64,000 bases of DNA from Virgibacillus doumboii. Its GTDB lineage: Bacteria; Bacillota; Bacilli; Bacillales; Amphibacillaceae. Below, piece after piece: positions 58,988-64,000 of this stretch. Both the position numbers and the translations under genes were made by a program. The notes under the pieces were generated by a model. That model saw nothing but the letters and a program-made list of their open reading frames with translations, was not told the DNA's origin and did not search any database. The number at the start of each line of letters is the position of its first letter. The stretch's first letter is position 1. The stretch covers positions 372,001-436,000 of the forward strand of contig NZ_CADCWQ010000001.1 of the NCBI RefSeq assembly GCF_902806455.1, read 5' to 3'.

Positions 58988-59473
58988 ATGCCAACAAAAA
59001 CGGATAAACCTGTTGAAGAAAAACAGACCAGAAACCAGGCTGCTGAAAAGAAAGAAAAGCAGACTGGAGGCGAGCAGACTGCTGTAAAAGAAAAAGAGCA
59101 AACTGCTAAGCCAAAGAAGCAGACCAGAAGCAAGAAAACTGCGGATCAGGATAAAGACTCCAGAAGCAAAAAGCAGGCTGCCGATCAGAAGAAAGAACTT
59201 CAACAGCAGAAAGAAAATGAACAAACAGATAAAGCAACCCGAAAAGAACAGAAGCGGAAGCGGAAAGAAGAAAAGCGAAAAAATAAAAAACCCCGTCGCC
59301 GCATCTTCCCGATATGGGCGCGAATCATTGTCGTTCTTGTCCTGTGCGTTGTTGCTTTGGCAGCCGGATTGATGGTTGGTTATGGCGTAATTGGTGAGGG
59401 CACCCCAAGTGACGCATTGGAGAAAGAAACATGGCAGCACATTATCGATATCGTAATCAAACGCGAACAATAA
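58988..59473 (+). CDS. EpuA-family single-pass membrane protein (annotated elsewhere as RNA polymerase subunit beta-like)
   Basis: The 161-residue protein has about 100 N-terminal residues rich in Lys/Glu/Gln with low complexity, then RRRIFPIWARIIVVLVLCVV, one membrane helix (about 108-132) and the conserved end GVIGEGTPSDAL...TWQHIID. This is the EpuA (PF11772) pattern, often found before fabZ in bacilli. The long charged extension is larger than in many relatives. Function unknown. Confidence 0.78.
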   Translation: MPTKTDKPVEEKQTRNQAAEKKEKQTGGEQTAVKEKEQTAKPKKQTRSKKTADQDKDSRSKKQAADQKKELQQQKENEQTDKATRKEQKRKRKEEKRKNKKPRRRIFPIWARIIVVLVLCVVALAAGLMVGYGVIGEGTPSDALEKETWQHIIDIVIKREQ

Positions 59474-59506
59474 GCATGTCCCACTCGTGATGGGCGTGCT
59501 TTTTTT
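59474..59506 (+). terminator. Terminator after the EpuA-like gene
   Basis: GCATGTCCCA (59474-59483) and TGGGCGTGC (59491-59499) pair with one bulge, followed by seven T residues. Confidence 0.85.
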
Positions 59507-59548
59507 GCTATAATGATCATAAATGAATCGAACGAAGGAGAGATATGC

Positions 59549-59968
59549 ATGGAAATCGAACAAATTAAAGAAACAATTCCACACCGCTACCCATTTTTAC
59601 TCGTCGACAAAGTGACGGAAATAGAAGAAGGAAAACGAGTTGTTGCACTGAAAAATGTGACAGCGAATGAACCTTTTTTTCAGGGACATTTCCCGGATTA
59701 TCCGGTTATGCCCGGCGTGCTGATTGTTGAAGCACTTGCACAAACGGGAGCAATTGCAGTTCTTGGTATTGAAGAAAATAAAGGTAAAATCGGTTTTCTG
59801 GCCGGATTGGATAAGTGCCGCTTTAAACGTCAGGTAAAGCCAGGCGATCAGCTCAAATTGGAAGTTGAAATAATCCGCATCAAAGGACCTGTCGGCAAAG
59901 GAAAAGGCGTTGCAACAGTTGATGGTGAAGTTGTCTGTGAAGGTGAAATCACATTTGCGATCAAATGA
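59549..59968 (+). CDS. fabZ: 3-hydroxyacyl-ACP dehydratase FabZ
   Basis: The 139-residue hot-dog-fold enzyme dehydrates 3-hydroxyacyl-ACP in fatty-acid elongation. Catalytic H47 is in [14 protein letters not shown] and E61 in [12 protein letters not shown] 59549 ([16 protein letters not shown]) follows GAAGGAGAGA. Confidence 0.97.
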   Translation: MEIEQIKETIPHRYPFLLVDKVTEIEEGKRVVALKNVTANEPFFQGHFPDYPVMPGVLIVEALAQTGAIAVLGIEENKGKIGFLAGLDKCRFKRQVKPGDQLKLEVEIIRIKGPVGKGKGVATVDGEVVCEGEITFAIK

Positions 59969-59972
59969 GCCA

Positions 59973-60030
59973 GAGGGACAGGGACGCTGGTTCACTCGTT
60001 TTAACGGCGATGAGACAAGGAGCCTGTCCC
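59973..60030. repeat. REP-like GGGACAGG...CCTGTCCC element after fabZ
   Basis: GAGGGACAGGGACGCTGG (about 59973) and GGAGCCTGTCCCC (60019-60031) form an imperfect dyad with a ~30-base loop. Third member of the family in this window. Confidence 0.5.
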
Positions 60031-60049
60031 CGCGACTCAGACTCAAAGG

Positions 60050-60083
60050 ATTCTCCGCACTTAGTATGTGGAGAATTTTTTTA
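60050..60083 (+). terminator. Terminator after fabZ
   Basis: ATTCTCC(G)CAC and GTGGAGAAT pair across a short loop and are followed by seven T residues. Confidence 0.75.
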
Positions 60084-60192
60084 TGTATACCGCGAGCTTT
60101 TCGTCCGTTATTTTTTTCGAAAAAATAAGTATCACATTTCCAATTATGGTTAAGCTATGAGCGATAGTGAACTACTAAAGGAGGATATCTTC

Positions 60193-60552
60193 ATGAAAAG
60201 AAGGAAAATGTTAATAAAATTCGGTGCGCCGGTTTTGGCACTGTCACTTGTAGCCGCATGCGGAAATGATGACCAGCAGGATCCGGTGGAAGAGGAAGCT
60301 CCGGCTGATGAACAAGCCCCTACGGAGGAAGATGCTCCGCTAAATCAGGAAGAGGATAATGGTGATATGAATGGCGGCGAGAATAATCAGGATGGAGACA
60401 TGAACGACGGAAATGGCGACATGAATAATGATGATGGCACGAATGGCGGCAACGGTGAAAACGGCGGCAATCAGGATCAAAGCGGCAACGGTGGAACGGG
60501 CACCGATAATAACAATGACGAGGTCCTGGATGAAGAAAACAATAACCAATAG
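60193..60552 (+). CDS. Putative lipoprotein with acidic Asn/Gly/Asp-rich tail
   Basis: The 119-residue protein has a lipoprotein signal (KRRKMLIKFG..., lipobox VAAC with Cys at 24) and then almost only Asp, Glu, Asn, Gly, Gln and Pro in short imperfect repeats (GDMNG, NQDGDMND, GGNGE). No domain is recognised; probably a disordered cell-surface protein. ATG 60193 follows GGAGGATA; a terminator follows the stop. Confidence 0.72.
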   Translation: MKRRKMLIKFGAPVLALSLVAACGNDDQQDPVEEEAPADEQAPTEEDAPLNQEEDNGDMNGGENNQDGDMNDGNGDMNNDDGTNGGNGENGGNQDQSGNGGTGTDNNNDEVLDEENNNQ

Positions 60553-60566
60553 TTCACATCAACAGC

Positions 60567-60598
60567 AAAATCCCCTTAATCGTGAGGGGATTTTCGTT
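60567..60598 (+). terminator. Terminator after the lipoprotein gene
   Basis: AAAATCCCCT (60567-60576) and AGGGGATTTT (60585-60594) form a perfect stem. Confidence 0.85.
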
Positions 60599-60804
60599 TC
60601 GCGTTTTTTTTGGAGTGGCTTTTTGTTCTTTTTAAAAGGCTCTTTTCGCAAAGGCTGTTGCTGTTATTCCACAGTTGACATAAACTGCGAACTAAAAATA
60701 ATTCTGATTCGTTACAGTCAGCGGGAATCTCTGAACGCGCCTATAGCAACATGAAAGACTTGGGATATCCTAAGTCATCACCATTTTTAATCATGTAAGA
60801 GCAC

Positions 60805-61064
60805 CTCACGATGATTACTCGGCCAAATGGTGCCCCTTTTCATCGATAGCGCTCGTCTCACGATGATTTCATGGTCAATTCGAGTCCTTTTTCATCGATA
60901 GAGTGCGTCTCACGATGATTTCATGGTCAATTCGAGTCCTTTTTCATCGATAGAGTGCGTCTCACGATGATTTCATGGTCAATTCGAGTCCTTTTTCATC
61001 GATAGCGCTCGTCTCACGATGGTTTCATAGCCAACTCGAGACCTTTTTCATCGTGAGAGCTTGT
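60805..61064. repeat. Tandem array, five 52-bp units (CTCACGATGATTT superfamily)
   Basis: Units start at 60805, 60857, 60909, 60961 and 61013, each 52 bp. They begin CTCACGATGATTTCATGG and contain CTTTTTCATCG near base 30, complementary to CGATGA. Aligns with the 15263 array and the reverse complement of the 46811 array. The rest of 60599-61210 shows no gene. Confidence 0.92.
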
Positions 61065-61210
61065 TCTTCTAGCTAGTTTGCAGTTTATAAAGATTGTTGA
61101 GTAAGGTTCCATTCTCTGAATGACACAAATAGCAACAATCATTTAGAAAACAGCTTTTTAAAAAAATCCCCTTTGAATTGCTCATTATTTCACAATCCAT
61201 AAAGAACAGC

Positions 61211-61239
61211 AAAAATCCCCTGCCACAACAGAGGATTTT
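61211..61239 (-). terminator. Terminator after yjfB (minus strand)
   Basis: On the minus strand AAAATCCTCTG and CAGGGGATTTTT pair around TTGTGG, just after the yjfB stop. Confidence 0.8.
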
Positions 61240-61246
61240 CAACCTA

Positions 61247-61438
61247 CTATACTTTCATATCTACTGACCCACCAAGTGATGGGTGCGGTGCGGAAGCTGC
61301 TTGAGGCTGCTGCAGCATTTCGATTAACTGCTGGCCTTGCTGCTCCATGACACCTTTTACATTTTTCATGACGGCCAAGCTCGCATCAGCGCGAACCTGG
61401 CTTTGCGCCATGACCACAGACGCCGCTGCTACATCCAT
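61247..61438 (-). CDS. YjfB family protein
   Basis: The 63-residue protein begins MDVAAASVVMAQSQVRADAS, has an amphipathic SLAVMKNVKGVMEQQGQQL helix and ends HPSLGGSVDMKV, the YjfB family pattern of Bacillota, reported near motility genes. Start is ATG 61438, nine bases after AGGAGG; an ATG two codons upstream is too close. Divergent from comK, with which it shares a roughly 130-bp intergenic region. Confidence 0.8.
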   Translation of the reverse strand: MDVAAASVVMAQSQVRADASLAVMKNVKGVMEQQGQQLIEMLQQPQAASAPHPSLGGSVDMKV

Positions 61439-61572
61439 ACACATGAGCCTCCTAATTCATAAGTATAGCCATTCATTTCTTTTATCGACAAAAATCGGCG
61501 AAATGTAAAACAGAATAGCTAATCCGCCCGAAACATAGTAAAATAGTCTTATACTTGACGGGGGGAAAGTTG

Positions 61573-62067
61573 ATGGGGGATGGAAGGTCAGCAATATACA
61601 TAATTACACAGCAAACGAAAGCAATTTTATCGAAGGACTCACCGTATTACCGGTCACTTATTATCGAAGGCCAGCGCGAACGGCATTCGACATACCGCCC
61701 GGAGCAAATTATTGACCATTCATGTATTCTTTACGGATCGACACTGGAAGGTCGCAGGAACGCGGTCAAAAGCACGTTAAAAATCTGCAGCAAGGTGCCG
61801 GTCCCGGTAATACCCGATAAAGGCGTCTACATGCTGCCAACATCGTCGACAAAAAATAAAGATTGCGTCTGGATTTCCTATTACCATATCGAGGACTACG
61901 AACAGCGTGATGACAAAACATATGTCACATTCGGCGATGGTACTGGCCTGTATGTAAACACATCCGAAAGTTCTTTTGATTTGCAGTACAAGCGGACAAG
62001 CCAGCTTATCGCCAGGCTGAACCGCTCCGCTTTTTTTCCAAAAAGAGAACCATGGAATTTGCTTTGA
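61573..62067 (+). CDS. comK: ComK family competence transcription factor
   Basis: The 164-residue protein matches ComK. An HSCILYGSTLEGRRNAV block near 50 corresponds to the CRFFGSSYAGRK block of B. subtilis. PVPVIPDKGVYMLPTSSTKN and DCVWISYYHIEDY follow, and FDLQYKRTSQLIARL ends the conserved part. ComK binds AT-box pairs in the minor groove to activate DNA-uptake genes. It is shorter than B. subtilis ComK (192), lacking part of the C-terminus. ATG 61573 follows GGGGGAAAG; a TTG directly before is possible. Whether it works as a competence master regulator here is unknown. Confidence 0.85.
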   Translation: MGDGRSAIYIITQQTKAILSKDSPYYRSLIIEGQRERHSTYRPEQIIDHSCILYGSTLEGRRNAVKSTLKICSKVPVPVIPDKGVYMLPTSSTKNKDCVWISYYHIEDYEQRDDKTYVTFGDGTGLYVNTSESSFDLQYKRTSQLIARLNRSAFFPKREPWNLL

Positions 62068-62075
62068 AATTGATT

Positions 62076-62114
62076 GTGACCACGGTGCTGAGGTGCTGTG
62101 GTTACAGTTTTTTT
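62076..62114 (+). terminator. Terminator after comK
   Basis: GTGACCAC (62076-62083) and GTGGTTAC (62098-62105) pair with one G-U, followed by seven T residues. Confidence 0.85.
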
Positions 62115-62191
62115 GGGGGAGGATAACGGTGAAGAGGCGCAACATCGGCAGAACAAGCAAACTCATCAATTACATCCTCGTAACCAACTCC

Positions 62192-62244
62192 TTGCCAAAT
62201 TCCCCCCTCCCCATGTAAAATAGAAAAATGACTGACTGGTTAGT
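62192..62244 (+). promoter_or_regulatory. Promoter and TetR-type operator before the efflux regulator
   Basis: TTGCCA (62192-62197), 18 bp and TAAAAT (62216-62221) form a promoter. ACTGACTGGTTAGT (62231-62244), a dyad of ACTnAC/GTnAGT type, overlaps the probable transcription start. Such operators are typical for TetR regulators of efflux genes, which suggests autorepression by the next gene. Confidence 0.6.
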
Positions 62245-62306
62245 ACACCACAAAAAATACATGAAACCCATCACCGATTAAGTCGTAATACAAAGCGGGT
62301 GTTTAA

Positions 62307-63170
62307 ATGAATGAAAAAAAATTAAGGCTCATCGAAGCGGGGATGAAGTTGTTTGCCGAAAAGGGCTACCACAGCACGTCCATTCAGGAAATTGCTTCTG
62401 AAGCGGGTGTTTCCAAAGGGGCATTCTACTTACATTTCCTGTCAAAAGAAGATTTTATCACGACGGCGTTTTACTATTATCATCAGCAAATCGCCGATCA
62501 CATCGAAAAAGTGAGCACGCAACATCAGGATCCACGGGAAAGCCTGGCGAAGCAGATAGATGTTGTCATTTCGTACCTTTATGAGTTCAAGGACTTCCTT
62601 ACGATGCAGGTACGGGAAAATATTTCGGCCGGGGAAAATACCGATATGATTCTGCAGCAAATGAAAATGCAAAATTTTCGCTGGCTGCGGCAAAATATTA
62701 CTGACATTTATGGTGAAAAAATTGAGCCGTATGCAGTTGATATTGTCATCCAGCTGGAAGGGATCATGAGTGGTTATTTTAAATGGATTGTAATTGATGA
62801 CATCGAGATTGACCGAACGCAAATAGGCGCATATCTGACAAGGCGCATCGATGATATTGTTAATGGCATGCTGGAGCGGCGTGAAACCCCATTAATTATG
62901 GAAAAAAACATTCCGGAGCTTTATAAGCAAAATCAGCAGGTAACTGAAATTCTGCTCAAAACCAAGGAAAAAATCAGCACAATCGAATTGCCAAAGGAAA
63001 AAACAGAGCAGCTCAATGAGGTCACGGAAATTCTTTTAAAAGAAGTGACTGCCGAAGAACCGAAATACACGATGATTCAGGGGCTGCTGGTACATTTCCA
63101 GCGGATTCCTGAACTGGAAAAAGAATGTGAGCAAATCGCACAGTTATTACATATCGATTTGCTGGACTAA
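62307..63170 (+). CDS. TetR/AcrR family transcriptional regulator (efflux operon)
   Basis: The 287-residue protein has a TetR helix-turn-helix at about 8-55 (GMKLFAEKGYHSTSIQEIAS, then SKGAFYLHFLSKEDF). An unusually long C-terminal region (about 195-287) is charged and helical (VTEILLKTKEKISTIELPKE). It resembles YerO-type regulators of SwrC/YerP RND pumps. An MFP adaptor gene starts 26 bp downstream and a TetR-type operator lies upstream. Confidence 0.88.
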   Translation: MNEKKLRLIEAGMKLFAEKGYHSTSIQEIASEAGVSKGAFYLHFLSKEDFITTAFYYYHQQIADHIEKVSTQHQDPRESLAKQIDVVISYLYEFKDFLTMQVRENISAGENTDMILQQMKMQNFRWLRQNITDIYGEKIEPYAVDIVIQLEGIMSGYFKWIVIDDIEIDRTQIGAYLTRRIDDIVNGMLERRETPLIMEKNIPELYKQNQQVTEILLKTKEKISTIELPKEKTEQLNEVTEILLKEVTAEEPKYTMIQGLLVHFQRIPELEKECEQIAQLLHIDLLD

Positions 63171-63196
63171 ATTATAAATGAAGAGGAGTAACATCA

Positions 63197-64000
63197 ATGC
63201 GAAAATTGCTTTTAATGTTGGCAGCAATAGCTTTAGTCAGCGTCCTTGCTGCATGTAATCAGAATGAAGAATCAAGCGGGGATAATCAGGAGGAGACGGC
63301 TACACCGGTTGAAACGGTTAAAGCGGAAAAAGGAAACCTCGTGATTGAAAAACAACTTTACGGACGGACGGCACCGGCGAGCACCACGCCGATAACCCTT
63401 CAAAATCCCGGGGAAATCACCGAACTGGAAGTGGAAAACGGCGAAATGGTTGAAGAGGATGACCTGATCGCAACCATCCAAACAGCACGGGGCAACCAGA
63501 ATATTTACGCCTCGACGGACGGGGAAATCGCACAATTAAATGGGCAAGAAGGCGCGATGGCATCCAACTCCGAGCCGCTTGCGGTAATTGCCGATTTCAA
63601 CGACATGAAACTCAATTTCACCGTAACTGCTGACACACTGGATCTTTTTGAAAAAGAAGACACATTCACCGCAACAATAGATGACAAAAAATACGACGCG
63701 GAAATCACTTCCATCAGCACGATGCCAAACGACACGGGGCTCTATCCGGTAGAGGCAACGGTTGAGAATAAAGATGACGCCATTTTAGCCGGAATGGTTG
63801 CCATCATGAACGTTCCGGAAAACCGCATTAAAGACACGATTATTTTACCAACGGAAGCGATTGTCGAGGAGAGCAGTGAAACGTTTGTTTATGTAATTGA
63901 AGATAACAAAGCTGTCAAAAAAACAGTAACCGTAAAAGAAACCCAATCGGCTGAATCGGCGATTGAAGGAGAAGTAAAAGCGGGTGATCAGGTTGTTACA
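63197..64000 (+). CDS. Efflux RND transporter periplasmic adaptor subunit, lipoprotein (3' end outside window)
   Basis: The frame starts at ATG 63197 after GAGGAG and stays open to the window edge (268 codons). It has a lipoprotein signal (VLAAC), a split biotinyl-lipoyl domain (PGEITELEVENGEMVEEDDL and ASTDGEIAQLNGQEGA) and a beta-barrel region, as in HlyD/MFP adaptors. In Gram-positives such adaptors serve RND (SwrC-like) or ABC efflux pumps. The transporter should lie just beyond the window. Confidence 0.88.
   Translation, partial: MRKLLLMLAAIALVSVLAACNQNEESSGDNQEETATPVETVKAEKGNLVIEKQLYGRTAPASTTPITLQNPGEITELEVENGEMVEEDDLIATIQTARGNQNIYASTDGEIAQLNGQEGAMASNSEPLAVIADFNDMKLNFTVTADTLDLFEKEDTFTATIDDKKYDAEITSISTMPNDTGLYPVEATVENKDDAILAGMVAIMNVPENRIKDTIILPTEAIVEESSETFVYVIEDNKAVKKTVTVKETQSAESAIEGEVKAGDQVVT

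Noticed and set aside
58706..59584. 292-codon minus-strand frame rich in Phe/Leu/Ser
   Set aside because: It is antisense to flhP and to the Lys/Glu-rich EpuA-like gene, whose codons read as Phe/Leu/Ser on the other strand.

Overview
The window is about 64 kb of a low-to-moderate G+C, endospore-forming Bacillota chromosome. Gene content and order (rpoE-pyrG-spo0F-fsa-murA-glpX-rho-rpmE-tdk-prfA-prmC-spoIIR-ywlC-mntP-ywlE-rpiB-ywlG-glyA-upp-atp operon-ywmB-murA-spoIID-spoIIQ-spoIIID-mbl-flhO-flhP-fabZ) follow the B. subtilis rpoE-to-fabZ segment closely. Protein details suggest the Oceanobacillus/Virgibacillus/Lentibacillus side of Bacillaceae, but I cannot fix the genus by eye. Nearly everything is on the + strand. 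The exceptions are a NERD-domain gene (54.7-55.8 kb) and yjfB (61.2-61.4 kb). I recognise no rRNA, tRNA, intact insertion sequence, prophage or CRISPR array.

Layout. 0-4.3 kb: end of meaB, a TetR regulator and the fused B12-dependent mutase icmF. 4.5-13.2 kb: transcription, nucleotide, sporulation-phosphorelay and cell-wall housekeeping genes, with a well-formed CTP-sensing pyrG attenuator. 13.5-26.3 kb: tdk, a NERD protein, prfA-prmC, spoIIR, ywlC with an upstream DnaA-box cluster, mntP behind a Shine-Dalgarno-masking hairpin, ywlE-rpiB-ywlG-glyA, upp and mnaA/wecB. 26.6-28.8 kb: a secreted Vpr-like subtilase. 29.2-36.3 kb: the complete atpIBEFHAGDC operon. 36.9-39.4 kb: ywzB, ywmB, murAA. 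39.8-49.4 kb: a dpp-ykf type murein-peptide uptake and recycling cluster (D-aminopeptidase, Dpp transporter, LD-carboxypeptidase, NlpC/P60 endopeptidase) without ykfB, inserted between murAA and spoIID. 49.5-54.3 kb: spoIID, spoIIQ and spoIIID, with a peptide-pheromone cassette between the last two. 56.2-60.5 kb: mbl, flhO, flhP, an EpuA-type membrane protein, fabZ and a lipoprotein. 61.2-64 kb: yjfB, a ComK homolog, and a TetR plus efflux-adaptor pair.

The most interesting unit is at 51.9-53.5 kb. It holds a receptor resembling the phage arbitrium receptor AimR but apparently without the N-terminal helix-turn-helix. It is followed by a 41-residue secreted pre-peptide gene with a perfect Shine-Dalgarno and a 14-bp palindrome in front. 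The promoter region has Spo0A-box matches and two separated inverted repeats. Its position between spoIIQ and spoIIID suggests a chromosomal peptide-signalling input to sporulation.

A second theme is an unusual load of intergenic tandem arrays, twelve in all. Three belong to one 52-bp superfamily built around CTCACGA. Nine have 20- or 21-bp units in a few sequence families. The periods are close to whole numbers of DNA helical turns (about 2 and about 5). Both NERD-domain genes lie directly beside such arrays, and one is flanked on both sides by the same family. These arrays create several false open reading frames, which I have left out.
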